NCBI RefSeq assembly: GCF_901709675.1
Contig: NC_051088.1
Span: forward strand, 19,940,693 to 20,004,692
Reading direction: 5' to 3'
From: Syngnathus acus
Lineage: Eukaryota > Chordata > Actinopteri > Syngnathiformes > Syngnathidae
Length of the DNA stretch: 64,000 nucleotides
Both the position numbers and the translations under genes were made by a program. Positions within the stretch are counted from its first letter, which is position 1, and every line of letters begins with the position of its first letter. This document shows, piece after piece, positions 24,429-36,240 of the stretch. The notes beneath the pieces are model-generated. The model saw only the letters and a list, made by a program, of their open reading frames with translations. It had not been told where the DNA came from and did not search any database.

Positions 24429-25566
24429 GTCTATGAATGATGTTGAAGTAATAGTGTTTAGAGCCATCGTTGTGTGATGATAACCAAACAGAGAGGCTAA
24501 AGAAACAGCCTTGAAATCCTCTGTTGCAGGATTGGTTGAACATTCCCCCACATCACCTCCAGATACTGTGTTGGCTAGCTTCACAGAGAGAGAAACCTAG
24601 CTGGCTAAATAATGTAGCACCCTCAAAACACACCTTGTTCTAAAATTATACAAGGTCATGTTGGGAACCAAAACAGAAGTTTTGTTTTGGCTCATCTTCT
24701 CCATTCAATCTTGGTCTTGCTGGCCAACAGGGACATGGCCTGTTAATTAAACTAGCAGGAAATGGACTTCATGAAATGTTAATTAGGCTGTTAATGAAAC
24801 TGAGGTGAGCTGTATAGGGGCTGAACTGATAAAGTACAGCTGTGTGCGTATACGTGCGTCCGTGTGTGCTTCAGGCAGATGGAGATAATGAGCTCAGTCA
24901 GTTTAACTATGGAGAATATTGGACCCAGATCAGGATTTCTCACAGACCCTTGAAACAATGCACCAGGTTCATCAAACAAATATGCAAAATAATCAAAGTA
25001 GAAAAGGATTGTATAGACTTTCATTTCAAGGATCAGAAAGACACAAGGATTATTTTGCATTTGTGATATTAATTCAATGAATCAAAATCAATATGCATTT
25101 TGCTGCTTTTTTTTCTTTTGCAGTGTGAACATGTGCATATGTTCTCTTCCATTCATTCAGCAGCAGCCATTCATGTCGGCCTTCAGTAAAGGTTGCACAA
25201 GTGTTTGTATAAAATTAGGTCAGTTGATAGGATGAAGAATTCAAAAGCATATTCAGAAATGTTGCTTAGAATTATATTTGATCTGGGTTTTTTCCCCCCC
25301 ACATCTCTATATTGAGCATCAACATCATAGCTCAGTGTCCTGACTTGATTGTAGGAAAATGTGCAGTCGCAGTCAAACATGCAATGCGCCCTTTTCTCTT
25401 GTCTTGCTTATGTTTTTCCCTTTTTACTGGAGGCGCTTGTTCTGAGTGCCAGAACACAATGCTCCTGCAGTCGTACCCGGAGGTGGATCACGTTAACCTC
25501 TGCAGATTGAAAGATGGATGAATAAAATCGCTGAACTTTTTAGGTTGTTCAAAACTGAGCTATTCT
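24429..25566. other. Unique sequence, nothing assigned
   Basis: No repeat family, exon or RNA gene was recognised. Confidence 0.4.
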
Positions 25567-25605
25567 GTGTGCGTGTGTGTGCGTGTGTGTGCGTGCGCGT
25601 GTGCC
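25567..25605. repeat. (TGTGTGCG)n microsatellite
   Basis: About 38 bp alternating GTGTGC and GTGTGT with CG steps. Confidence 0.85.
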
Positions 25606-28372
25606 CTTATGTACATACACATCAAGTTGTGCCAAATAAAAGACTAAACAATTCAACATTGTTCAACACTTTAAAGGACTTGTAACTTTCAATTTTAAGC
25701 TTTCCACAGTTAATTCTTGGCATTTATGTATGATTATATATTTATTACCTTGAGCGCAATAATGATCATATTTCTTGTGAAATATGAGTTATTATGAAAA
25801 TTAATATACAAATATTGTCTATTTCATTTTGGCAAACTAAAGTGTTATTTGTAGAGGCATGCTTACTACACCCAGCTTGCATATGGTACAGAGAAAAACC
25901 CACTTGTGAGCTTACAAGCCTCTGACAATGCCCTTGGTGATGGCTGCCGTTCTATTATCTGCGCTTCAAATACTTTTCCATATTAATGTAGAATTAACTG
26001 TCTTGGGCAGAAGTTCCCATTCCCAAACAAAGAAAGGAGTTTTCCCCAAAGTGTTCCCCAAAATTGGGGACTGATTATTTATTATTCATTATGTTTTTAC
26101 AATCTGGACAGAAGGAAAAGTCAAAGTATCCCTTTTACCTTGAAACCTGCAGATCCATTCAAATACACCAGACGTTGGCGTGGGTGGAACCTATTACTTG
26201 GCACAAATAAGTTGCATTAAATATTGACCTAAGCCCATGTTTGGAAAAGTGCAAGCAATAATTCATGAGAGGTTGAAGAGGCATGTCTGTTGGAACATCA
26301 CCTATCTTCAGGTGTGTTTTGTTGGAGTTCTGTATCTGAAGTCATTTATTTTTAAAGACGTACACATTTGCTTCCTCATGCACTCTTGCCAAATATTAAA
26401 AGTGGCTCTTGTGAAAGAGAAATGTGATTCCATTTTATATTTCCATTTAAAATTTCCTATAGAAATGCATTTCTGTAATTCAACAACAAAATGATTATTT
26501 TCTCCTTAATCTTTGGGATCAGCAGTAAATTGGAATCGCTATTTTTTTTTTTTTTTCTTAGCTCGCACTCGTGCATGCCTGAATCTACTTTCAGGGAAAA
26601 GAGAAATAAAAATTAAAACTCAACAGTGGACCAAAACATTATCGTGACAGGGATCATGTTTTGGGTTGCTGAAAAAACTCTCTTTAACTAACTAAGGCTG
26701 CAAATAATTTATTGTCCTGCTGTGATTTCCAATCATGTCTTGCTGTGATAATGCACCAACACAAATGCATAAATCATCTTGTTATCCTCTAAATTGTCAT
26801 CCAGCCCTCTAAAATGCGGTATGACTGCGTCAATGCTGACATTTGATGTTAGCTTCTTCAGGTGTTTACATTCTAATTATTTTTGCATATTATTATTAGT
26901 CATCCCATTCAGCAATCCAACTCATCTCAAATGATATTTGTTACTTTATCAGTCAGACTCGGTACTAAAACGCCTGCTCCCTGATGCAGATGTGATGCTT
27001 TGCACTTGTGTAAATGTCATGCTCGATTAAACTTAGTGATTTGAATGACGCACTTTTGGATGATTCAAATGCTTTTGTTTGGATTAAACACAGTTTGCGT
27101 TGATTTAGCACAATTCAAGAGTGTTTTCTTTATTTCCTTAGCTCTGTCCATTTCAAGTCATTTTGCTTTGTTCAAATTTAAAACGTTATTCCTTGCTGCA
27201 CATACTTTTTTGTGTCTTGCTGAATCAAATTTTACATCTTTCACGCCACATCTGCACAGACTGGTTTCAGTGGATTAAAGTAGAAGTGAAGTCACAAATT
27301 TTCACTGCAATATGTTATACGAGGCCCCACTCGTCTAGACAGTCTGAGTAATATTATGTTCATGGAACAAGAAATTAAGCAGAATAATCCACCCACTGTT
27401 AGCCATCCATGGGGGCTGACATTTTAAGCAGCACCGCCCCCTGCTGTCAACTAGAATTGATGTCAAAATGCCCACGGGCTCACATTGCGAATGTCATGGC
27501 TCACAGTTTCTGGGTTTGATCCTTTGAGCACTCGGATGTCAATTTCAGTCAATGGCTTGAGTAACAACCTTTTAAGATGGGTGAAAACAGGTAGATTAGT
27601 CATCTTAAATCTAATTGGACAATATTAATCAGAATAAAGTGTTTAGACTCCTGAGTGTGAAGAACACATTACAATATTTAAGAAAAATATTTAACTTGGC
27701 TTCTACTTTGAAGTAGCCATCATTTGTGTCAGAAGACGACAAATATAGTGGCCTGCATCTGCATAATGGGGTTGAAAGTTGACTGGCCGTTAGCTGACCT
27801 TGCAATGGCATAGCCTTTTTCACCCCACGACCTAATTTCTCTTTCGTATGACCTATCATCCTCTACCTTCCTTTACTTGCAGCTGTGGTCTTTTAAGCTA
27901 ATCAATCGCCGTTTAATGAAGTCTCGTGGTGAAAGGTGCACTATCGCCTTGAGTCAGCACTAATGTGCCTTTCATCGTCACATCGCTTCGGTCCATCCAC
28001 AGAGTCTAATATTATCCAAGCCATATCCAAGCCATTCACAAAACACCTGTTTCAACAGCCGAGTAAATGTGCAATTGTTTGATGATGCATTCAAAATGAT
28101 ATCTTATTCCACATACCATCCCTTCAGTTGATGAATGGAAATCAGACCTGAAGATGACCTTATCACATTGCCCTGATATCTACCCTAAATGTAAATGGTT
28201 CAAGCAATTTGCAATGCAGTGTTAGGCAGTAGCAGTTCGACATGTTGCGGCATTACATTGCATATTAACTACATTTCTCTGCATTGTTGTTTTCAACATT
28301 GTGTTTTCACATTTTCAATTGCATTTATGTAGCATTCACAGATACTTTTACCCAGGTTGTTTCAAACCTTGA
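25606..28372. other. Unique sequence, nothing assigned
   Basis: No exon or repeat family was recognised, apart from a poly-T run at 26543-26557. Confidence 0.4.
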
Positions 28373-28600
28373 GGCTACGTTCGCACTGCAGCTCAATTCC
28401 AATTGTTTTTGCCCATATGCAACCTGAATCTGATTTTTTTTAGACAGTCTGAACGGCTCATTCCTATTATTTCCAACTCCGACCTGGGCCACTTTCATAT
28501 GTGGTCCTAGATTGGATATGTATCCTTTGTTTTGCAATGTGAACATAGTCAGAATGGCCAGGTCACATATATCTGACCTAGATGTCATCAAGCGCTCTAC
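28373..28600 (+). repeat. Dispersed DNA repeat of teleost type
   Basis: Starts GGCTACGTTCGCACTGCAG and contains CAATTCCAATTG, CGACCTGGGCCACTTTC, ATATGTGGTCCTAGATTGG and GGTCACATATATCTGACC. From memory this word series belongs to a very common fish DNA repeat. A second, truncated copy is at 20466-20570. No coding content is seen; the right end is unclear. Confidence 0.65.
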
Positions 28601-29660
28601 GAAGGCAAGAGAACAGACTGCTTGGGAGTGACATTGACTTCTCCGTTGTTTTGTATTGTTATGTAACAGTATTTACGTTTTACTTATATTTAATCCCGCT
28701 TGAAACACGAAGCATAAAGAATATATTTGTTGTGATATTAGTAATTCATTGACGTAGTCGGTTCATTTATCTGGCGAGGCTGTGGTGTGACATCATCTTT
28801 TGTAATGTCTCCATCAAATGCAATCGAAAAGCCTTGCCTCATTGCCCCTAAATATTGTATTTCCTCCTCTTCCGGATTCGCTCCTCTGTGGATATGAAAT
28901 AACGAGAAAAAAGTCCATGGCCCGTATACTGGATCAGATTTACTTCCGTAAAGGAGTGTGTTGCGAGTGACGTCGTCTCTTTCTTCAGTGTGTGCATGTC
29001 ACTTTGGGGACGTGAATGTTAATACACACCAGACAGACTGAGGGCACATTGAAATATATAATACACACAAAAAAATCGGACAAATGCACTGCACTTACCC
29101 TAACCTCAAACCTCAACAGCTAACATAGCAACAGTAAGTGTGTGTGCGTGTAAGGGTGTGTGCATGCGTGAGCGTGTGTGTATGTGTGTAAAGGAAATCT
29201 AAAAAGTACAACTTTGTTACTCTGAAATATTCGTGCAGTTATTTGTCTACAAAATAAAATTATTTTGGTCGACTGAAAATTTGATATCTTGAAAAACTAC
29301 TGTCAATAAAATATAAAAGATGATGTCATTGTTTTGGTCTGACGGCACAGAGACAATACGTTTACCAACTGTTTGAAAGTAATTGTTGCTCTCCATAAGT
29401 ATGTCACTGATATCATTTTACATCTAATTATCTATTGTGGGGACGTTATGCACAAAATTCCTGCAATACTTTGGATTTCTGTTGGAATGGCAAAGAAAGA
29501 CTTAGGCATGTCAGCTTTCTTGTCATCTTATTTCTCTGATATGGACATTTTACGGGAGATCAGTGTAACAACAGGCGACTGAGCTGCAATACATTAGCTG
29601 CTGAGTTCTCTGCATTCTATGGTACTATTTTGTTTTTGTCATTCCACACAGACTTTCACA
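28601..29660. other. No gene seen; TGACGTCG motif and (TG)n patch
   Basis: A CRE-like TGACGTCG (about 28969) lies in a locally CpG-richer stretch (28870-29010), which may belong to the repeat upstream. A degenerate TG-rich patch spans about 29138-29190. Confidence 0.35.
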
Positions 29661-29898
29661 GTGTAGGTATTTTACAGGCCAGAGGGGTGTATACGTGCGA
29701 CGCGAGATTAATGGCTTAGCGAGCTGTGTAGAGTCTAAAGTTGAGGATTTTTGAAGGATGGTACTCTTTTAACCTGGCTAGATCACTATGGTAACTACGT
29801 ATGTTAAACTCATAACTTGGTTAGGAGTAGGTTGTGTTCTCAGGTTCAGATTAAATTAGCTATAAAAGTGCCACGCTTTCACTGTTAAATCCCTTTAA
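29661..29898 (+). promoter_or_regulatory. Probable 5' region and TATA box of a PIF/Harbinger transposon
   Basis: A TATAAAAG box at 29861-29868 lies about 30 bp before the ATG (29899) of the transposase relic. The spacing implies a start of transcription very near or inside the coding start, so the box may instead be incidental. The upstream part (CCAGAGGGGTGTATACGTG, GCGAGATTAATGGCTTAGC) is likely the element's 5' leader. Neither terminal inverted repeat nor a 3-bp target duplication was found. Confidence 0.5.
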
Positions 29899-30275
29899 AT
29901 GTCGATCGAAACAGCTTCTCCTTTCGTGAACTTGGACCTGGGTGCCAAGCTTATAAGAGGACCGCTACAGAGGGAGAGTCATCCATGATCACACTGACTG
30001 CTTTGCTGGTATTCTCTGAGTGATATACATTCTCATCTGAGGGACACATCTGCACACTGATTGTGCCAAACATCAATGCCACAAAGAGGAGCTGTGCGCT
30101 CATGGTTAGCAAAAATGTGTGTGTGTGTCTGTGTGTGTCTGTGTGTGGCATTATGTTTCTTTGCCACGGAACCCACATGTATTCAGTGGCTGTTGCTAAA
30201 AATGTGAGCAAGAACACAGTCTGCTGCGCAATGAGAAAGGTTGTTCTTGCATCTTTGAAATGTGACAGCATATTA
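29899..30275 (+). pseudogene. PIF/Harbinger (HARBI1-like) transposase relic, N-terminal part
   Basis: An ATG at 29899 opens a 29-codon frame with FVNLDLGAKLIR, stopped at 29986. Decayed sequence follows. From about 30033 another frame reads FSSEGHICTLIVPNINAT, KRSCALMVSKNVC (30075-30113), then a TG-repeat-filled segment, and YSVAVAKNVSKNTVCCAMRK (30180-30239). This follows the order of HARBI1-type transposases, where Y-R-F-S-x-x-G-I is followed by T-R-R-S-x-A-L and then Y-S-V-G-D-A-E-x-x-S-K-N-T-V-C-R-A-I-R-K. The D-D-E catalytic region is absent, an in-frame TGA is present near 30020, and a (TG)n expansion lies inside the coding region. It is a dead fragment, ending where similarity stops after about 30270. 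No Myb-like companion gene is seen. Confidence 0.85.
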
Positions 30276-30897
30276 TTCACACACTATAAAGAAAATAAAT
30301 TAACCATACCACTTTGGAAAATGTTTTTATACTTGACGTATTTATCACATACAAGTATGAGAATCAATCAAAGAATGACTTCACTTTAAATTGGCCTCTA
30401 CCAATGGGACCAGACTTGGCTCAGTCCCAAAGAACTGTGGGTCTTCATTCTCATGTCCGGACTCCATCTCCATTTAGTGCAAGTCTTCAGAGTAAAGGAA
30501 GGACAGAAAATGTACACTAGTTGCATTGTGCGTTATGGGTTCATGCAGTATATAATGTCCTGCAAAAGTAGGTATACAGTAGAATCACACTGGTGAAATT
30601 AGTGACATCATATGGTGTGATTTATTTTCTGCACAGCAAACAGATTTTTCATCTTTGCTCTCCATTTACAGTGGTTTTAGTATGGATGCTTGGTTGGATG
30701 GGTCTCAGGGTCTAATTTTTTCCCTGTGCTGTTTTGCAAGCTTCAGTCAGTTAATATTGCACTTGGAGCTCTAGAGATCTCTCTCTGAGATCATGAACCA
30801 GTAATTGCTGGCTGACTTCCCCAGCTATAGACTACAATTTTGTTCCAATTAAACATGGTTTTTAGGAGTGTAGCCAATAAAATCTATTCCTACAACA
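30276..30897. other. Unique sequence, no gene seen
   Basis: No continuation of the Harbinger transposase and no terminal inverted repeat was recognised here. Confidence 0.4.
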
Positions 30898-30946
30898 CCC
30901 CCCCCACACACACACACACATGCACAAACACGCGCACACACACACT
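30898..30946. repeat. Poly-C/(CA)n microsatellite
   Basis: CCCCCC followed by CA units, interrupted by TGCACAAACACGCG. Confidence 0.9.
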
Positions 30947-31386
30947 TGAATCCGTGAGGCCAGTATTTTTGCAAACAGTTGCAATAGACGCGCTCCTGTA
31001 TTTTTCTTCAGTACAAATCTCTCAAGACCTATTTTCCCCAAACCCATGCATCATTGCGGAGTTGAAAAAGGGCATTTTGCGTCTTTATGGGTGTGAACAC
31101 AGCTGATTTCATTCAGCATCATTCAAAGTAGCTTTTCTCATTCCATTTGAATTCAGAACATGAGTGTGCCAACAGTCCTTGACATGGTAGAAGAAGAATT
31201 TGATTTGTTGTAGTCTGAAAATAAGAAGAAACTGTAAGCAGACCTCAATGGACAGCGAGTGTAGTTAGCCAGGAAAATCACTAACCTATGGTGTGAAGTG
31301 AGCACTTGGAGGTTGCCTTCCACCCCAATCGATTGTGTCAATTTTCCTTTTTGCTGCACATATTTTGCGAAAATAATACAGACAAT

Positions 31387-31734
31387 ATCCATCCATCCTG
31401 TACTGCTTGTCCCCACGGGGGCCGTGGGCGTGCTGGAGCCTATCCCAGCAGTCATCAGGCAGTAGGCGGGGGACACCCTAACTAGTTGCCAGCCAATCGC
31501 AGGGCACACAGAGACGAACAACCATCCGCATTCGCACTCACACCTATGGGCAATTTGACGTGCTCAATCACTCTACCAAGCATGTTTTTGGGATGCGGGA
31601 GGAAACCGGAGTGCCCAGAGAAAACCCACTCAGGCACAGGGAGAACATGCAAACTCCACACAGGGAGGGCTGGAGGTGGAATCAAACCCGCACCTTCTGA
31701 ACTGTGAGACAGACGTGCTAACCAGTGCGCCGCC
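31387..31734 (-). mobile_element. Near-complete tRNA-headed SINE, minus strand
   Basis: Read on the minus strand it begins GGCGGCGCACTGGTTAGCAC (box A-like) with GGTTTGATTCC at 31688-31678 (box B-like). The conserved body follows: GTGTGGAGTTTGCATGTTC, GGGTTTTCTCTGGGCACTCC, GGTTTCCTCCCGCATCC, then GATTGGCTGGCAACTAG and GGGATAGGCTCCAGCACG, and it ends with GGATGGAT units. At about 348 bp it is the most complete copy here and the reference for the other fragments. The family is very common in percomorph fishes; I do not give a name because I am unsure of it. No clear target duplication was found. The 73- and 84-codon frames over it are not genes. Confidence 0.85.
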
Positions 31735-32699
31735 ATAGATACACTAATAATGCATTAAATTAATTACTACACTGATTCAGAATCTCAAAGGAAGTCATCA
31801 TGTTATTGTGTTGCTGGGCAAAATGTGTTTGAAGGTATTTAGTATTATTTTCATCCTGTATGTATGTACATACAGTATTCAGGTACTGTATGCATATAAA
31901 TATTTCAGATTTTATTTTCGTGTGCACTGCTTTAATTTATTTATTTTCTTTTATGACCTAAAAAGTAATTTCCTTTAAGAATTGTTGTTGTTTCCATAGT
32001 CTGCTTGAAAGTAGCATTGAGAATTTAAGTGGGAAATTGTTGTTCGCCCATCATGGAGTTTTTGAAGTTTTGTGTCTAACTGCTAATGTGTGCCACTCAT
32101 GGGCAGAAAGAAGAACAAAATATACAGTATTTGCTTCTTGGCTGTCTTTATTTCAAGCTTCTAAGGGCACCAGAGATGCTTGGCTGGTCGACAGTGATAT
32201 TACACGGGTGGAACAACTCCCACTTCCCTGATGAGATGTCATCGCATACACGGATATGGATTATGTACTTGCAGATCGTGTCAGTGTGGCTACAGATGCT
32301 TGGTGTCAATTGGGTTCAGTGAAAAAGATCTTGGAGAGGAAATATATGCAGTTTCTGTATTGCAATGCTCAGGTACACAGAAAATACTGTTTTCACATTT
32401 ACCGGGCTCAATCCCGTCGAAATGAAGCCTACCATTCTCCCAAACTAGGCAAATATGTTTTTCTACTTTTCAAAGGACATTAGGATTCAAATAAGTGATG
32501 ATGCATTCACTCTTGGAATAAGAGCAATTTTTGTATTTATCAAAAATAAAAATAAAAAGTACAAAAACATGTTTAGCGGGTACAAGGACTGAAAATGCCA
32601 AATGGCTACACACAAGCAAAAATGAAACAGAAAAATAAGTTTGAAAGTGTGTGTACTTGTGTTCTGTTGTAGATTTCTATGTCGAATCATTAGTTTGAT
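31735..32699. other. Unique sequence, no gene seen
   Basis: Short overlapping frames (32037-32483) show no domain and no clear splice structure. A GTATGTATGTACATACAG palindrome-like stretch lies near 31859. Confidence 0.4.
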
Positions 32700-32935
32700 G
32701 GATAAAGTGAGAAAGGGGTAGGAATCTAAAAAGCTATGCTTCCTCCTACTCCTTTGTGAGCATTCTTTATTGTTTTATTTCAGTTTGTTGGTTTATTATG
32801 TGTTTGTTTGTTTGTTTGTTTGTTTGTTTGTTGTATGGACTTAGATATGGTACTTTAAAGTGTTATTTATTTTATTTTTTCTCATTTCATGTTTTAAATA
32901 TGTTCGAAATAAAGATACGATTCTGATTCGGATAT
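32700..32935 (+). mobile_element. Retroelement 3' end, partner of 22960-23100
   Basis: GGGGTAGGAATCT, GCTATGCTTCCTCCTACTCC, CATTCTTTATTGTTTTATTT, a (TTTG)n run (32800-32832), ACTTAGATATGGTACTTTAA and finally GTTCGAAATAAAGATACGAT with an AATAAA signal at 32909-32914. The TTCGAAATAAA ending is typical of a polyadenylated retroelement tail. No coding part is attached; the class (LINE or LTR) is not determined. Confidence 0.6.
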
Positions 32936-33139
32936 CAATCAAATCTAAATTGTGCAACATTGGCATAGCTGTGGAAGCTGAATAATTGGTGCAGTGTTTG
33001 GATAAACTCAACAAATAGGGTATACTGAATTAGAAAGGACAATTGAGTAGCTCATAACTGTGAACCGAAAGAAATGTAATATTTATTGTTCATGGGTGAT
33101 GTCAAAGGGTCATGCTCATCTGCTTGTCGCTGAGGTTAA

Positions 33140-33188
33140 ACGCATGCACGCGCACATGCACACACGCGCACGCGCACATGCACACATC
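33140..33188. repeat. Alternating CA/CG tract
   Basis: ACGCATGCACGCGCACATGC followed by a second CGCGCACATGCACACA copy. Nearly perfect purine-pyrimidine alternation with many CG steps, so a strong Z-DNA candidate. Confidence 0.88.
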
Positions 33189-34326
33189 AAGAGAACGGTT
33201 GGTCAGGCAGGGTGGACAATGATATAGTAGATGTGCTAACATTTGACTTGTTGACCTGGAAAGCCTCGGTTGGCATTTAGTGACATTTGCCTTCTTGGAC
33301 AAATGCATTCCGAGGGTGAACAGAATGAAAAAATTGACCCTGGGCCGTCAGTGGTGTAATAATGAGCAGGCAATCTAAGCCTATTAAATGGAGTAATTAC
33401 GAAATATTATTTAATTTCTCACTGACAGCCTACTGTACACTGTCCCAATAAAGCTGAATAGTGAAGAGAAAATAAATAAAATGTTTCCTCGCCAACCTGG
33501 GCAGTATCTTCTTGAAGATAATAACCAAATATCTTTTAAGATAATACTTTGTAAACCAAATTTGTTCGATGGGATGGACAATCCCAGCAGCAGACTCATC
33601 TGATTCTTAGTGAAATCCTGCTTCTTGTTTGTAACAATACATTCTGAATGTAAGTATTGCAAACTGTTGAAATGTTGCCTTTGACACATCAGTCTACATA
33701 GAGAATAGAGGGCTTTATCTGATTTTAAAGTCTTGAAAACATCACCCACTGCTTTTGAAGGTCATCCTAAATACTGTTCTGCCTATCATATTTTTTTTTA
33801 AAGAATCTTTGAAGCCGGTAGCATCTTGATCAATGTTATTTGCAGGTTCTTAAAGGCACCTTTGAAAGCAATGGAGTGCCTTTCCCATTGTGTGACCTAC
33901 ACAACCTAACATTGCAAATAGCTGTCTGACTTAAGACATGTTTGCAAGGAGTGTTACACAACACGTCCAATAGGCGAAAGCTCAAGTAGACTTGCCTAGT
34001 CAGACTTGGGTTCACTCATAACAGCCTCTAGAACTGTGACCATAAGCAAGGACAAATGTGGCTTTTGGACACAAATCTTTTGTGAAAAGGAGCATTGGTC
34101 TGAGACTCAAGGTCATTCCGTGATGCTGCAACTTCTGTTACTCATACCTTAACGTTACTTACATGTATGAATGTGTGTTGGAGGAGGCAGTCAGCATACT
34201 GGATTTTGTGGATTAGTGTGTCAGATTGGTTAGTCATGAGCCCAGCGGTACTTTTTCTGACAGAAGTCTGCAGACACACAGTCGTATCAAATATATCTCT
34301 GTCAGGGACACAGTACAAGTAGTGTA
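33189..34326. other. Unique sequence, no gene seen
   Basis: A 112-codon minus frame at 33411-33749 shows no recognisable domain. The block 33340-33420 (GGAGTAATTACG, TTTAATTTC) is a weak candidate for conserved non-coding DNA. Confidence 0.35.
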
Positions 34327-34640
34327 GGGGTGGGCAATACATTTTCCAAAGTGGTCACGAGCAACTGGAACGGTTGTTGAGGGCCATGTACACATGCTAA
34401 CTTCAACTATGTTCCATATAAAGCACATTAAATAATTATGATTTAATAAGATGATACTTGTGTTTAGAAGATATGAATGATAATTATTATTATGAAATAA
34501 AGTTGAAACAAAATCATTGCCATACATCAAATTTACATAATGTGCACATATTCACAAAGATTATGTCAACAGTGTGCAATTCTTGTTTGCATCTGTCGCA
34601 CGAAGGCAATTTGTCATTTTTTTTTGTGTAAATAACTGAG
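34327..34640 (+). mobile_element. Dispersed hAT-like repeat fragment
   Basis: AGGGGTGGGCAATACATTTT, AACTGGAACGGTTGTTGAGG and GGCCATGTAC match, from memory, a hAT-derived fish repeat beginning TAGGGGTGGGCAATT. The right part (GCATCTGTCGCACG at 34590) may belong to it. No terminal duplication was identified. Confidence 0.5.
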
Positions 34641-34776
34641 ATGATTTATTTTTTCCTTGATTCATTTAGTTAATATCACTGTGCTGCATCGTGTCGTGTG
34701 CGTGACTCAGCGTTAGCTCTTCTGGGTTTCAACTCCTCGAATGTTTCAAAAACATATATACATTCTAAGATTTCCC

Positions 34777-34815
34777 TTACATGTGAATGTGAGTGTGAAT
34801 GGTTGTCTGTCTCAC
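34777..34815 (+). mobile_element. Tiny SINE fragment
   Basis: GTGAATGTGAGTGTGAATGG then TTGTCTGTCTC equals the middle part of the SINE at 31387-31734 in sense orientation. Less than 40 bp remain. Confidence 0.4.
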
Positions 34816-35231
34816 TCAAATTAAGAAACATCAAGTTTGTTTTGCATGTTAGTCACATCTGCCTTATTGTATTTTATTAAATGAATAGCCACGCGCACAG
34901 ATGAAGAAGAAACATTTTAGATCAACTTTTGTGTAAGACGAACAAAAATCAATTGTGTGGAACCAACTGACATAAATATACAATATTAGTCAACATTTTA
35001 TGAGTGAGGATTAGTTCCAGATTTTGGTTTCCCTGATGAAGCTCACCAGCTGGAGCTTGTTGTTTATTTTGTTTACAACATCATCATCATTGGTGTTACA
35101 AATCTCTGATGTAGTTTGGCACTTTTTTTTTTTACCTTTGCACACTCCAATGTTCAAGGATGAATTTTCCATTACATGGACAAAGTCAGCCTACATAGAC
35201 CCTGGCCATCTGCCATGACAAAGCTATCACT

Positions 35232-35390
<159 letters not shown>

Positions 35391-35396
<6 letters not shown>

Positions 35397-35500
35397 ATGC
35401 TTTCTCTCTCATGCTTTCTCTCTCATGCTTTCTCTCTCATGCTTTCTCTCTCATGCTTTCTCTCTGCCTCTCTCTCTGCCTCTCTCTCTGCCTCTCACTC
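35391..35500 (+). repeat. 14-bp array (5 copies) followed by 12-bp array (3 copies)
   Basis: ATGCTTTCTCTCTC recurs exactly every 14 bp, with ATGC at 35397, 35411, 35425, 35439 and 35453. It is followed by GCCTCTCTCTCT with period 12 (GCC at 35466, 35478, 35490). Both arrays appear to have arisen from point changes in the CT tract that were then amplified. Confidence 0.95.
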
Positions 35501-35951
35501 TTGCTCATCCATTGTCTCATTCCTCTAATGGAACCCATAAAATTCTGAGCGTTCTGGTTGATGCAGTGCCCTTAATAGCTAGATCCTGAAAGGTAACATA
35601 ACACTGACACCACATTTAAGTAACTGGCTATTAAGTACTAATTTGAAATTGAAGCGGAGTGGAGTCATGAGTCAGTAAATATATTGATTAATAATGTCTT
35701 AATATGCATGTTAAAAATAACAGGGAATGTGTGTCCTTTGTCTCAGTCTGCTGAACACTGCTATGAAGAAATGATAAAAATACCCATCGGGCTTGGACTA
35801 ACTAATCTGGATAAATGGGAGATTTCCCGGTGGGCCAGGTTGCTATATGAGCTGTTCACAGCCGCTATTTCACATTAAGTTCTTACGTTCTGAAGATCTG
35901 TTTCAAAATCAAAGAATAAAGTGGTTTCGCAACATTTAAAAGGATTAAATT

Positions 35952-36240
35952 ATTTTCACACAAATACCGTAATATCGAGTATAAAATCACACCTGGATTA
36001 GCCGCACCAGATACAATTAGGGGGAAAACCCTGTTTTGTTCATATATAAACCACACTGGACGATAAGCTGCAGGTGCTTTAATGTTTGATATTCATATAT
36101 AAGAGAATATGCACAAATCATACAATAACATAACAGTCATGAAAAATCCATAGATAAGATGCACTGGACTATAAACAGCAGGGTTCAAAGCTTGTGCAAA
36201 AAGTAGCGGCTTATAGTCCAGAAAATACGGTAGTTCAAGG
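35952..36240. mobile_element. TIR MITE ('ACTATAAGCCGC' type), copy 1
   Basis: Right end CGGCTTATAGTCCAGAAAATACGGTA (ending 36231) with internal CTGGACTATAAACAGCAGGG. The left part (ATACCGTAATATC, GGATTAGCCGCACCAG) is degenerate. The same series of words occurs at 45607-46265, including GGGGAAAA..CTTGTTTTGTTCATAT and GTGCAAAAAGTAGCGGCTT. No coding capacity is seen. The TACCGTATTTTC..GGACTATAAG terminus is, from memory, shared by a widespread non-autonomous DNA transposon group in fishes; superfamily not assigned. Confidence 0.8.

Noticed and set aside
31678-31734. tRNA gene
   Set aside because: Box A- and B-like words are present but they belong to the SINE head; no complete cloverleaf or anticodon arm is evident and the body continues as SINE.
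31482-31736. Proline/serine-rich frames of 73 and 84 codons
   Set aside because: Both lie wholly in the SINE at 31387-31734.
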